Assembly (NCBI GenBank): GCA_016713825.1 | Contig: JADJOJ010000011.1 | Coordinates: 310,001 to 374,000, forward strand | Source: Candidatus Leptofilum gracile | GTDB lineage: Bacteria > Chloroflexota > Anaerolineae > Promineifilales > Promineifilaceae | Direction of reading: 5' to 3' | DNA: 64,000 bases | Part shown: piece by piece, positions 16,146 to 26,472 of the stretch | Position numbering within the stretch: position 1 is the first letter of the stretch | Layout of the letters: each line of letters opens with the position of its first letter | Notes under the pieces: generated by a model | The model's input: the letters and a program-made list of their open reading frames with translations, nothing else | Told to the model about the DNA's origin: nothing | Databases searched by the model: none | Translations under genes and position numbers: made by a program

Positions 16146-17449
16146 TGGCAATTACAGGTAGTTTTTCACGTATTAAAGAAGTTGTCGGCACTTGGGATAA
16201 TATTCAACGCTTGCTTCGCTCTGGCGATGGGGGCTCCCTGGTGCCCGTGGTTATCCCGAAAGACCGCCGACGCATGGGATACCTGGTTTGGTTTTCACTC
16301 GGGTTTTACTCCTTTGTGGCCAATTTGCTGCTTTTTGGCTTCACCGCAGCAGGCATTGGCCTGGGCCTTGTCAGCCTGGCCTTGTTTGGCCTGATTGGCG
16401 CATTTGCCTGGTGGCGCAGCGCCATTGTGGAAATTGAGCAAGGCACAATGGGTGTGCTTTCTCGCTGGGGCAAAATCGAAGAAACCTTAAAGCCCGGTCG
16501 CCGCTTGTTGTGGTGGCCCTGGGAAAAGGTGGAATTTATTGTCGATACCTCTACAGAAATTCCCTACACGGCCCCCGTTTTGGCCTGTCCTACCCAGGAA
16601 AATGTGCCGCTCAAATCGATTGAGTTCTTCCTCAAGTTCCGCATTATCGACCCCGTGCTGTTTGTGCGCCACATCGGGGCCAGCAACTACGACATGGTGC
16701 TCAGCAGCGCCGTGCAAGATGCCATTCGCAACCGCAGCCGCCGTGTAGAAACTGCCAACGCCTACGACCTGCGCGGCAGCAACGTAGACGACATGCGCGA
16801 ACAGCTCAACCGGCAAATGAGCCGTTACGGCGTCAAAATAACCGGGGCCAATATCCCCGATGTGCAGCTGCCCAATCAGTACCAGCAAAACCTCTCTACC
16901 CGCGAGCGTGTGGCCAAAGAGCTAGTGGCCTACGAAAAAGAGTGGGAACTGATTCGCAAGCGACGTCAGGATACGCTGCTGTTAGAAATTGAGCGAGCCA
17001 AAAAGGAACGCGACGAGAAGCGCATTGCTGTTCAGGAAGCGATCAACAAAGCGCGGGAAAGCGTGGCCCAAATGCTGCAACAGCGCGAAGCTGAAGCTGA
17101 AAAAATCCGGCTGGAAATTGAAGCGGAGGGTCGTGCCGAACTGAAATCTGCTGAGAATGAGGCGCGAGCCCTGCACCGGCTGGGGCAATCTTATAAAGAT
17201 AATCAGGCCGTGCTGCAATACGAACTGGCCGTAAAGCGGCTAGACGTAGCCGAAGAGCTATTGCGCAAAGCGCCCCGCCCGGTGATTGTGAACCAGCGGG
17301 GCGGCGACCAAAATTCGGCGCTGGCCATGCTGCTGATGGCCCAACTAATACCCGAAACGATGCGCGAAGCCAAAAACCGGGCGGAAAACGGTGATTGGCT
17401 GCCCCGTTTAGGCGGTGTGCCTTCATCGGAACGCGGCAGTGGCGAGTAG
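16145..17449 (+). CDS. SPFH/Band 7 membrane protein, second of a pair
   Basis: The protein has 434 residues. Like its upstream neighbour it has a VVIPK-containing segment, two adjacent hydrophobic helices (about 45-68 and 70-92), an SPFH domain (IEQGTMGVLSRWGKIEETLK, then FFLKFRIIDPVLFV, ending near residue 270) and a Glu/Lys/Arg-rich coiled coil (about 255-345: KKERDEKRIAVQEAINKARE). The shared layout suggests duplication and divergence, as with HflK/HflC. The start overlaps the previous stop by one base, so the two are coupled and probably assemble together. A strong intrinsic terminator follows. Confidence 0.87.
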   Translation: MAITGSFSRIKEVVGTWDNIQRLLRSGDGGSLVPVVIPKDRRRMGYLVWFSLGFYSFVANLLLFGFTAAGIGLGLVSLALFGLIGAFAWWRSAIVEIEQGTMGVLSRWGKIEETLKPGRRLLWWPWEKVEFIVDTSTEIPYTAPVLACPTQENVPLKSIEFFLKFRIIDPVLFVRHIGASNYDMVLSSAVQDAIRNRSRRVETANAYDLRGSNVDDMREQLNRQMSRYGVKITGANIPDVQLPNQYQQNLSTRERVAKELVAYEKEWELIRKRRQDTLLLEIERAKKERDEKRIAVQEAINKARESVAQMLQQREAEAEKIRLEIEAEGRAELKSAENEARALHRLGQSYKDNQAVLQYELAVKRLDVAEELLRKAPRPVIVNQRGGDQNSALAMLLMAQLIPETMREAKNRAENGDWLPRLGGVPSSERGSGE

Positions 17450-17484
17450 CTGATTTGGTCGAGTAAGTTGATATGTTGAAGAGG

Positions 17485-17519
17485 AATCCGATTTCGTTTA
17501 GAAATCGGATTTCTTTTTT
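17485..17519 (+). terminator. Intrinsic terminator of the SPFH operon
   Basis: AATCCGATTTC (17485-17495) pairs perfectly with GAAATCGGATT (17501-17511) across a GTTTA loop, followed by TCTTTTTTG. This closes the two-gene operon. Confidence 0.9.
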
Positions 17520-17555
17520 GGATGTGAACAACGTGTAAGTTTGTGCCCGGACTTT

Positions 17556-17584
17556 TAGAACATTCGTAAGGTCTACGGTATAAT
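17556..17584 (+). promoter_or_regulatory. Possible promoter of dnaG-rpoD
   Basis: A perfect TATAAT lies at 17579-17584. The -35 at 17 bases is weak (TAGAAC). The predicted leader of about 110 nt contains a TACCTGC/GCAGGTA stem (17599-17605 with 17645-17651). Confidence 0.35.
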
Positions 17585-17700
17585 TTGCTGAACCGAAGTA
17601 CCTGCATGATTGTCTGGTTTCGCTTTGTACCCGATACTGCTTTGGCAGGTAGCTTGGGGTCAGTAGCGCCGTTGTCCGATACGCATTTGTCCTTGACCAT

Positions 17701-19692
17701 ATGACTGTTACCGAAGAAATTAAAAGCCGTCTCGATATCGTTGATCTCATCTCTGAGACCGTTTCATTGCGTCGCTCAGGGCGGAATTACGCTGGCTTTT
17801 GCCCCTTTCACCAAAACACCCGCACTCCCTCCTTTTTTGTCTTCCCCGAAACCCAGACGTGGCGCTGCTTTGGCGCTTGCGCTGAAGGGGGCGACTTGTT
17901 CTCCTTTGTGATGAAGAAGGAAGGTTGGGAGTTTAAGGAAGCGCTGCAAAATTTGGCGCAGCGGGCTGGGGTGACGCTGGAAGAGGAAAGACCGGTCAAC
18001 CAGGAAGTGCAAAGGGCGTACAACAAGCAGGCTGGCCTGCTGCAAGCGGCGTCTGACTATTTCCACCAGCTCTTTTTATATGCACCGCAGGCGGAAATAG
18101 CGCGGCAGTACGTGGCACGCCGCAGCCTGAACGAGGAAACAATTGAGCATTTTGCCATTGGGTTCGCTCTGGATTCCTGGGATGCCTGTCGTTCGCATTT
18201 CAACATGCAGGGGTATAGTGACCAGGAGCTGCTGGCGGCGGGCCTGCTGACGGAGAATCCAGACAAGGGCACCAAATACGATCGCTTTCGCAATCGGTTG
18301 ATGATACCGATTCGGGATGTAGACGGCCGTATCGTCGGTTTTGGCGCGCGCACATTGGAAAAAGAGGGTATCCCCAAATACCTCAATTCGCCCCAGACGG
18401 ATCTGTTTGACAAAAGCAACCTGCTGTACGGATTGGACAGCGCCAAGCGGGCCATCCGCGAGGCGCGGCAGGCGGTGATTGTGGAAGGGTACATGGACGT
18501 GATGCAGGCGTGGCAGGCGGGTTTCCGCAACGTGGTGGCCCAGATGGGTACGGCGCTGACGGAAGAGCAGCTGCGCATGCTGAAGCGGTATACCAAGCAG
18601 TTCATTCTGGCGCTAGACGCCGACGCGGCCGGGGCCAAGGCGACGCTGCGCAGCTTGCAGGTGGCGCGCGAGACGCTGGATCGGGACGTGGAGGTGAAGT
18701 TTGATGCGCACGGGTTGGTGCACCACGAGGGGCGGCTCCAGGCCGACATTCGGGTTATCACCATGCCGGAAGGCAAGGACCCAGACAACATCATCCAGGA
18801 AAACCCGGAGGAGTGGCCGAAATTGGTAGCGCAGGCAAAGCCGGTGGTGGCGTATGTGATTTCGGTGGCGACGGCCGATTTGGATATGAACGATGCCAAG
18901 GCGAAAACGGCCGTTGCCCAACAAGTTCTGCCTTTGATCAAAGATATTCAGGACCCGATTGAGCGGGACCATTACTGGCAGCTGTTGGCCCGCACCCTGC
19001 GTATTGATGAGCGAGCTTTGCGGCAAATTCGCTTACCAGCGACACCCCAGCGCAATGTGAGACGTGAAGAAACGGCCGTTCCCGCCCATAAACCACCCGG
19101 TCAACCCACGCATGCTGGGTGGGCCACCGTGCCCAAAAAAGGGCTTAGCACCGTCAGCTCCATTGCCACCGACATGCGCCAGGCCGACTTTGTGCATCAT
19201 GTCGCGCGCCAGCCGCAGGTGGTTTTGCGGGTGAACCAAAAATTGCTCGACTGTGGCCAAAAACAGGTGGCAGACGATGATTTTGGTATGATGGAAGATC
19301 GCGCAATTATGCGACAAATGTACCATTTACTCGCCGCTTCAGCGGTTGTCACGATGGACGAATTGTGGGATAGTCTAGATCAGACGCTTCAAAATCGGTT
19401 GAAGTTCTTGCTAACATTACCCCACTCACCAGAAACTGAGCTTGAGCGAATCTCTGATACACTTGTTTTGTCTGTGCTGGATTGGCGTCTGGCCAGGGTG
19501 AGACAGTTGTTGAGTGAGGTGAAACATCTACTTCATGAGGCACAAATCGAGGGCGACACAGAAGCTTTGGCAATCTACAATCAGCAGCTCCGCGAGCTGC
19601 CCCTGGCTGTCTTTCAGCTCAATAAAGCCAGAGATTCCATGTCTGCCACCAGCCGCCGCCGGGCTGAAGATGCGTTGAACGGCCGTTACTGA
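17701..19692 (+). CDS. dnaG: DNA primase
   Basis: The protein has 663 residues and makes the RNA primers for replication. The N-terminal zinc-binding domain has CPFH near residue 34 and the second half WRCFGACAEGGD, with a CxxxC spacing. The catalytic core includes the RNAP-like motif YDRFRNRLMIPIRDVDGRIV with FGARTL, and the TOPRIM motif AVIVEGYMDVMQA with the conserved Glu. The DxD-type acidic site ILALDADAAGAKA follows. The C-terminal region would contact the helicase. It begins at ATG 17701 and is followed after 92 bases by rpoD, the classic macromolecular-synthesis gene order (here without rpsU). Confidence 0.96.
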   Translation: MTVTEEIKSRLDIVDLISETVSLRRSGRNYAGFCPFHQNTRTPSFFVFPETQTWRCFGACAEGGDLFSFVMKKEGWEFKEALQNLAQRAGVTLEEERPVNQEVQRAYNKQAGLLQAASDYFHQLFLYAPQAEIARQYVARRSLNEETIEHFAIGFALDSWDACRSHFNMQGYSDQELLAAGLLTENPDKGTKYDRFRNRLMIPIRDVDGRIVGFGARTLEKEGIPKYLNSPQTDLFDKSNLLYGLDSAKRAIREARQAVIVEGYMDVMQAWQAGFRNVVAQMGTALTEEQLRMLKRYTKQFILALDADAAGAKATLRSLQVARETLDRDVEVKFDAHGLVHHEGRLQADIRVITMPEGKDPDNIIQENPEEWPKLVAQAKPVVAYVISVATADLDMNDAKAKTAVAQQVLPLIKDIQDPIERDHYWQLLARTLRIDERALRQIRLPATPQRNVRREETAVPAHKPPGQPTHAGWATVPKKGLSTVSSIATDMRQADFVHHVARQPQVVLRVNQKLLDCGQKQVADDDFGMMEDRAIMRQMYHLLAASAVVTMDELWDSLDQTLQNRLKFLLTLPHSPETELERISDTLVLSVLDWRLARVRQLLSEVKHLLHEAQIEGDTEALAIYNQQLRELPLAVFQLNKARDSMSATSRRRAEDALNGRY

Positions 19693-19784
19693 CGCCCTTA
19701 ACTTTGCCGTACAATTTGTCCGATTCAAGCAAAAAATTGCTGTAACTCCTTGGGAATCCCATACTTTGTTTAGGAAAATACACG

Positions 19785-21488
<1,704 letters not shown>

Positions 21489-21511
21489 GCAGCCTCTTGA
21501 TTGTGCCATAG

Positions 21512-21548
21512 AAGCCCAACGGTTGTGGAAACGGCCGTTGGGCTTTTT
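21512..21548 (+). terminator. Intrinsic terminator of dnaG-rpoD, built with the ACGGCCGT octamer
   Basis: AAGCCCAACGG (21512-21522) pairs with CCGTTGGGCTT (21535-21545), followed by T residues. The 3' arm incorporates the iterated palindrome ACGGCCGT, so the octamer has been recruited into a terminator. Confidence 0.85.
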
Positions 21549-21619
21549 ACTTAATAAAAATGAGCCCAAAACGGGGCCTAAAACCGCCTGCCGCTCACTC
21601 GCTAACGGTCTGACCCTTG

Positions 21620-21648
21620 TTGCCGCCCCATATTGCTTGTGATAGAAT
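21620..21648 (+). promoter_or_regulatory. Promoter of the nuo operon
   Basis: TTGCCG (21620-21625) and TAGAAT (21643-21648) are 17 bases apart, four and five matches to consensus. The predicted leader to nuoA is about 100 nt. Confidence 0.55.
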
Positions 21649-21754
21649 GCACAGAGATCAATCGGGAAGAAAAACATATCGCTACGAAGATTTTCAGCCA
21701 ATAAAATCAAGTGAATAGTGATACCAAATCACCCAGGCATGAGTAGCATACCTT

Positions 21755-22132
21755 ATGGAAAATAATCCTGTCTTAATTGAATACCTCCCCATCGCTGTCC
21801 TCATCGGCATTGCCCTCTTTTTTGCGGTGTTGCTTCCAGTGCTATCCCTCAATCTTGGCCCCAAACCCAAAGAGAACGCCCGTAGCAAAATGATTCCCTA
21901 CGAATCCGGCATCGTGGCCATTGGTGAAGCACAGCGACGTTTACCCGTAAAATTTTACCGCATCGCGGTTCTTTTCATTCTATTTGATGTTGATATTATT
22001 CTTCTCGTTCCCTGGGCCGTCACCTTCCGCAAGCTAGGGCTTTATGGCCTGGCCGTGATGGGCATCTTTATGGTGCTCTTCATCTTAGGTGACATCTGGG
22101 TATGGAAGAAAGGAATTCTGGAATGGGAATAG
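21755..22132 (+). CDS. nuoA: NADH-quinone oxidoreductase subunit A
   Basis: The protein has 125 residues and three transmembrane helices (about 10-35, 68-88 and 93-115). It is a membrane-arm subunit of complex I next to the quinone site. The loop after helix 1 has the conserved KMIPYESGI, and RIAVLFILFDVDIILLVPWA with the buried acidic residues fits NuoA. It is the first gene of a 12-gene operon and overlaps nuoB. No strong ribosome site precedes ATG 21755. Confidence 0.95.
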   Translation: MENNPVLIEYLPIAVLIGIALFFAVLLPVLSLNLGPKPKENARSKMIPYESGIVAIGEAQRRLPVKFYRIAVLFILFDVDIILLVPWAVTFRKLGLYGLAVMGIFMVLFILGDIWVWKKGILEWE

Positions 22133-22605
22133 AACAAAAACTTGGAGATATGGGTGTTATCACCCTGCGTTTAGAAGACCTTGTGAATTGGGGGCGCACC
22201 AACGCCATGTGGCCCATGCTATTTGGCCTTGCTTGCTGCGCCATTGAAATGATGTCCTCACAAGCATCCCACTTCGATGCTTCCCGCTTTGGGATGGAAC
22301 TCAACCGTCCCTCCCCACGCCAATCAGACCTGATGATTGTGGCTGGCCGCGTATCGCGCAAGATGGCCCCAGTGGTGCGCCGCTTGTACGACCAAATGCC
22401 AGAACCCAAATGGGTCATTGCCATGGGCGACTGCGCCTCTTGTGGCGGCATTTTTAATAACTACGCCATTGTGCAAGGCGTTGATGAAATTGTACCGGTA
22501 GATGTCTATGTGGCCGGCTGCCCGCCACGCCCAGAAGCGTTGATCGACGGTTTCATGACCCTGCACGAGAAAATTCGTAGCGAAAAACTCACGGATCACG
22601 CTTAA
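22123..22605 (+). CDS. nuoB: NADH-quinone oxidoreductase subunit B
   Basis: The protein has 160 residues and carries the last iron-sulfur cluster (N2) before quinone. Ligand motifs are GLACCAIEMM (paired Cys), MGDCASCGG and VAGCPPRPEAL. ATG 22123 is preferred to ATG 22102 because AAAGGA lies nine bases upstream; it overlaps the nuoA stop by ten bases, so the genes are translationally coupled. Confidence 0.96.
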   Translation: MGIEQKLGDMGVITLRLEDLVNWGRTNAMWPMLFGLACCAIEMMSSQASHFDASRFGMELNRPSPRQSDLMIVAGRVSRKMAPVVRRLYDQMPEPKWVIAMGDCASCGGIFNNYAIVQGVDEIVPVDVYVAGCPPRPEALIDGFMTLHEKIRSEKLTDHA

Positions 22606-22638
22606 AAGTCAGAGATTAGACTCTGGAGAAGAAAACGC

Positions 22639-23160
22639 ATGAATGCAGATCAACGGGTTGTTGAGAAGATTAAAGCTGCTTTCCCGGACGCCATCGAAGA
22701 GACGAATGATTTTCGCGGTGAGCAAACCCTCTACATCAACAAAAAATATGTCAAAGGCATTTGCCAACTGTTAAAAAGCGATCCCGATCTGAGCTATAAG
22801 TTTTTATCGGACATTTGCGCCGATGACTTTTTGCCAGAATTCCCCCGGTTTGCCGTCAATTACCACCTGTATTCCTACGACAAGAACCATCGTCTGCGGC
22901 TGCGCACCTGGGTAGAAGACCCAGAAGAAGGGCCGGAGACGATCAGCTCTGTCTGGGCAATTGCCTCCTGGCTAGAGATGGAAGTGTGGGATTTGATGGG
23001 TATTCGCTTCAAGGGGAACACCAACCTGCGCCGCCTCTTCCTGCCAGAAGATTGGCAGGGGCATCCGCTGCGCAAAGATTATCCGCTGGGTTATGAAGAA
23101 GTTCAGTTCTCCTTCAACTGGCAAGAAGTTGATGCCAAGAAGCCCTACGCCAAAGAATAA
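22639..23160 (+). CDS. nuoC: NADH-quinone oxidoreductase subunit C
   Basis: The protein has 173 residues and is a hydrophilic connecting-arm subunit (30-kDa type), here separate from NuoD rather than fused. Family features are SVWAIASWLEMEVWDLMGIR and the terminal WQGHPLRKDYPLGYE. GGAGAAG precedes ATG 22639 at normal spacing. It is co-transcribed with nuoB (33 bases upstream) and nuoD (31 bases downstream). Confidence 0.94.
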   Translation: MNADQRVVEKIKAAFPDAIEETNDFRGEQTLYINKKYVKGICQLLKSDPDLSYKFLSDICADDFLPEFPRFAVNYHLYSYDKNHRLRLRTWVEDPEEGPETISSVWAIASWLEMEVWDLMGIRFKGNTNLRRLFLPEDWQGHPLRKDYPLGYEEVQFSFNWQEVDAKKPYAKE

Positions 23161-23191
23161 CGAGTAGAATCAGGCAACAAAGAGGCTGATT

Positions 23192-24448
23192 ATGACCATT
23201 CCCTCTGGTGGCGACACCATTCAAGAGCTAACTGTTGAAGAACTCCGGGCCAAAGTAGGCACCGGTATGGAAATTGAAAATGCCGAAGAGCATATGCTTC
23301 TTAGCATGGGGCCGCAGCATCCCAGTACGCATGGCGTACTGCGCCTTCTTGTAGAGCTAGATGGCGAAACGGTTGTTAATTTGGCCCCAGATATTGGCTT
23401 TTTGCACACCGGTGTCGAAAAAAGCATGGAATCCAAGACATTCACCAAAGCGTTGGTGATGACAGATCGCATGGATTACCTGTCGCCAATGTCCAACAAT
23501 TTGGGCTACATTCTGGCGGTTGAGAAGCTGCTAGGTGTGGAAGCCACGCCACGCGCCCAGGTTATTCGGGTGATTTTGGCTGAATTGGCGCGCATTTCCA
23601 GCCACTTGGTGTGGTTGGGTACGCACGCGCTGGATTTGGCGGCAATGTCTGTCTTCCTCTACTGCTTCCGCGAGCGGGAGTACATTTTGGACCTGTTTGA
23701 GATGGTGGCGGGCCAGCGGATGATGGTGAGCTACTTCCGCCCTGGCGGGCTGTGGCGTGACTTACCAGAAGAGTTTGAACCGGCCGTACGTCAGTTCCTC
23801 GACTTTTTTCCGGCGAAAATTGCTGATTACGAAGCGCTGCTCAAGAACAACCCGATTTTCCTGGATCGCACCAAGGGGATTGGCGTGGTTACGGCCGAAC
23901 AGGCGATGGATTGGGGCCTGACGGGGCCAAGCTTGCGCGGTTCTGGCGTAAATTGGGACATTCGCAAGGCGCAGCCATACGGTGGCTATGAAACGTACGA
24001 TTTTGATGTACCGGTGGAAACGGATGGGGATGTGTACGCCCGTTACCGCTGCCGCATTGCGGAGATGTGGCAAAGTATGCGCATTATTCAGCAAGCAATG
24101 GATCGGCTGCCGAAAGGGCCGGTGAATATTGATGACCGCAAAATTGTACCGCCACCGCGCTCGGAATTAGGGCACAGCATGGAAGCGGTGATTCACCACT
24201 TTAAGTTGTGGACAGAAGGGTTTAGTGCGCCGGTAGGCTATGTTTACCAGAGCATTGAGTCGCCGCGTGGGGAGTTTGCCTGTTATTTGCGCGGTGATGG
24301 CGGGCCAAAACCGGCGCGGGTGCATTTCCGTACGCCGTCGTATGTGCATGTGGCTTCGCTGCCATTTATGGCGAAGGGGCTGTTTGTGGCGGATCTGGTT
24401 TCGATTATTGGCTCGGTTGATATTGTTTTGGGCGAAATCGATCGGTAA
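23192..24448 (+). CDS. nuoD: NADH-quinone oxidoreductase subunit D
   Basis: The protein has 418 residues, the 49-kDa type subunit that builds the quinone pocket with NuoB. The N-terminal signature MGPQHPSTHGVLRLLVELDG contains the quinone-site His. RISSHLVWLGTHALDLAAMS and the C-terminal ESPRGEFACYLRGDG, with GSVDIVLGEIDR at the end, are family hallmarks related to NiFe-hydrogenase large subunits. A word-type repeat separates it from nuoE. Confidence 0.96.
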   Translation: MTIPSGGDTIQELTVEELRAKVGTGMEIENAEEHMLLSMGPQHPSTHGVLRLLVELDGETVVNLAPDIGFLHTGVEKSMESKTFTKALVMTDRMDYLSPMSNNLGYILAVEKLLGVEATPRAQVIRVILAELARISSHLVWLGTHALDLAAMSVFLYCFREREYILDLFEMVAGQRMMVSYFRPGGLWRDLPEEFEPAVRQFLDFFPAKIADYEALLKNNPIFLDRTKGIGVVTAEQAMDWGLTGPSLRGSGVNWDIRKAQPYGGYETYDFDVPVETDGDVYARYRCRIAEMWQSMRIIQQAMDRLPKGPVNIDDRKIVPPPRSELGHSMEAVIHHFKLWTEGFSAPVGYVYQSIESPRGEFACYLRGDGGPKPARVHFRTPSYVHVASLPFMAKGLFVADLVSIIGSVDIVLGEIDR

Positions 24449-24461
24449 ATTTATTGAAAAG

Positions 24462-24514
24462 CTACAGATTACGCAGATTTTTTCTTTGGTAATCTCAGAA
24501 TTTTCTGTGGTCTG
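24462..24514. repeat. Word-type inverted repeat between nuoD and nuoE
   Basis: CTACAGATTACGCAGATT (24462-24479) faces the degenerate complement AATCTCAGAATTTTCTGTGG, then TCTG. It lies inside the operon, so it should not terminate fully. It ends 14 bases before the nuoE start. Confidence 0.55.
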
Positions 24515-24528
24515 ATGGATAGATAACT

Positions 24529-25059
24529 ATGTTGCTTCAAGAAAAGTATCCCGAAGAGATAAAGGGAATTTTGGCCCGGTTTCCGCATAAGAAATCGGCC
24601 GTTTTACCACTGATGCATTTGGCGCAAGAAGCGTACGGCTTTACCAGCCGGGAAGCGATGCAGGAAGTGGCCCAAATTTTGGACCTGGACCCGACGCACG
24701 TTTTGTCGCTGGCGGGGTTTTATACCTTGTATTATGAAGAGCCGGTGGGCAAGTTTGTGTTGGAAGTTTGCAATGACCTGGCCTGTGCCTTGCGCGGGGC
24801 GGATGAATTTGTGCAGATGGCTTCACGCAAGCTGGATATTCCGGTGGATGGCACGACCAATGATGGGTTGTTTACCTTGAAAACGGTGATGTGCCTGGCG
24901 GCCTGTGACCGGGCACCAATGCTGCAATGCAATCTGAAATTTGAGGAGCATCTGGACGAAGCGAAGTTTGATGCGTTAATTTCTCGGCTGCGGGCTGAAG
25001 CAGCGGCCGAAAAAGCAGAACCATCCATCGTGGAGCAAATTTCTGCGTTTGCGAAGTGA
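24529..25059 (+). CDS. nuoE: NADH-quinone oxidoreductase subunit E
   Basis: The protein has 176 residues, the 24-kDa type thioredoxin-fold subunit of the NADH module carrying a [2Fe-2S] cluster. Ligands are visible as EVCNDLACALRG (C-x4-C) and MCLAACDRAPM (C-x3-C). The start codon ATG 24529 has only a weak ribosome site (GGAT), and a repeat lies just upstream. Together with nuoF and nuoG it shows that this complex I oxidises NADH rather than being a truncated 11-subunit form. Confidence 0.95.
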   Translation: MLLQEKYPEEIKGILARFPHKKSAVLPLMHLAQEAYGFTSREAMQEVAQILDLDPTHVLSLAGFYTLYYEEPVGKFVLEVCNDLACALRGADEFVQMASRKLDIPVDGTTNDGLFTLKTVMCLAACDRAPMLQCNLKFEEHLDEAKFDALISRLRAEAAAEKAEPSIVEQISAFAK

Positions 25060-25144
25060 TTTGTCACATAAGAAGTTCAACTTTTGTCATAGGCCTTTTT
25101 GGCAACTGCAAACGTCGAACTTTTAAACTGAACGGGGTTAGAGA

Positions 25145-26440
25145 ATGGCTCACATTTTATTGCGTCACCGAGACATTGAAAATATGCACAAGCTGGAAGT
25201 CTACCGGGCCAACGGCGGCTACGAGGCGTTGCAGAAGGTGCTGAACGAGTACCAGCCGGGTGAAGTGATTGACATCGTCAAGGCGTCTGGTTTGCGGGGG
25301 CGCGGTGGGGCTGGTTTTCCCACGGGCCTCAAGTGGAGCTTTATTCCCAAGGCTCCTGGCGAAAAATATATCGTGGTGAACTCCGATGAGTCGGAGATGG
25401 GCACGTTTAAAGACCGCGAACTGCTAGAAAAGAATCCCCATCAGGTGATTGAAGGGGCGATGATTGCGGCGTATGCCATCGGCGCGAAGCAAATTTACAA
25501 CTACATGCGCGGCGAGTTTATGGGAATTGGCCAACATTTTGAAGAGGCGCTGAAAGCGTGTTACGACGCCGGTATTTTGGGTGACAACATTTTTGGCACC
25601 GATTTTAGCTGCCGGATGTACGGATATTATGGCGCTGGGGCGTATATTTGTGGAGAGGAAACGGCGCTGCTCTCATCGTTGCAGGGTGATTTGGGCCAGC
25701 CGTGGTCTAAGCCGCCGTTCCCGGCGATTGAGGGTTTGTACAAGAAGCCTACTGTGGTGAACAATACGGAAACGTTGGCCAATGTGCCGCCCATCATTAC
25801 CAATGGGGCCGATTGGTACAAATCGATCGGTACAGCGCAAAGCCCTGGGCCGAAGATCGTTTGCCTAAGCGGCCATGTGAATAATCCGGGTAATTACGAA
25901 GTTGAAATGGGCATGACGTTCCATGAACTGGTGTATGGCGAAAATTACGGCGGGGGTATTCGTGGCGGCAAAAAGTTTAAGGCGCTGCTGCCTAGCGGTG
26001 GTTCTGGGCCGGTGGTAAAAGAGGATGCCCTGAAAGCGCCCATCACGTATGAAGGGTTGACACCATATGGTTCCACGGTGGGTTCTGCCTCGGTGGTGGT
26101 GATGGATGAGACGACCGATATGGTGTGGGCGGCGTTGAAGATGGTGCATTTCTTTAAGCATGAATCGTGCGGTAAATGTACGCCGTGTCGTGAGGGGACG
26201 TTCTGGATGGAGCGTTTGCTGCACCGGATTTATGAAGGGCATGGCACGGAGCAGGATTTGGAAGTGTTGCAAAGCGTGGCGACGCAGATTAAGGGTAAGA
26301 CGTTGTGTGCCCTGGGTGAGTTTGCGGTGAATCCGGTTTTAAGCACGATTCGCCACTTTTTTGATGAGTACAAGGCGAAGGTACAGGGTGGGCAGAAGAA
26401 GGTTGCGGCGAAAACGGCCGTTCCCACCCCCACCGACTAA
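25145..26440 (+). CDS. nuoF: NADH-quinone oxidoreductase subunit F
   Basis: The protein has 431 residues, binds NADH and FMN and carries a [4Fe-4S] cluster. The nucleotide/FMN motifs are RGRGGAGFPTGLKW and AYICGEETALLSSLQG. The cluster motif is HESCGKCTPCREGTFW with a fourth Cys in TLCALGEF. The C-terminal tail (VAAKTAVPTPTD) is partly written by an ACGGCCGT octamer. The gene begins 85 bases after nuoE. Confidence 0.97.
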   Translation: MAHILLRHRDIENMHKLEVYRANGGYEALQKVLNEYQPGEVIDIVKASGLRGRGGAGFPTGLKWSFIPKAPGEKYIVVNSDESEMGTFKDRELLEKNPHQVIEGAMIAAYAIGAKQIYNYMRGEFMGIGQHFEEALKACYDAGILGDNIFGTDFSCRMYGYYGAGAYICGEETALLSSLQGDLGQPWSKPPFPAIEGLYKKPTVVNNTETLANVPPIITNGADWYKSIGTAQSPGPKIVCLSGHVNNPGNYEVEMGMTFHELVYGENYGGGIRGGKKFKALLPSGGSGPVVKEDALKAPITYEGLTPYGSTVGSASVVVMDETTDMVWAALKMVHFFKHESCGKCTPCREGTFWMERLLHRIYEGHGTEQDLEVLQSVATQIKGKTLCALGEFAVNPVLSTIRHFFDEYKAKVQGGQKKVAAKTAVPTPTD

Positions 26441-26472
26441 TTTTTTCAAAAACCCTCTAGAAGAGGAAACGT

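Noticed and set aside
18057..18941. Open frame of 294 codons on the minus strand opposite dnaG
   Set aside because: It is Ser/Arg-rich, has no motif and lies entirely within dnaG.
22102..22122. Earlier ATG for nuoB
   Set aside because: ATG 22123 has AAAGGA at nine bases and gives the usual N-terminus; the earlier ATG has no ribosome site.
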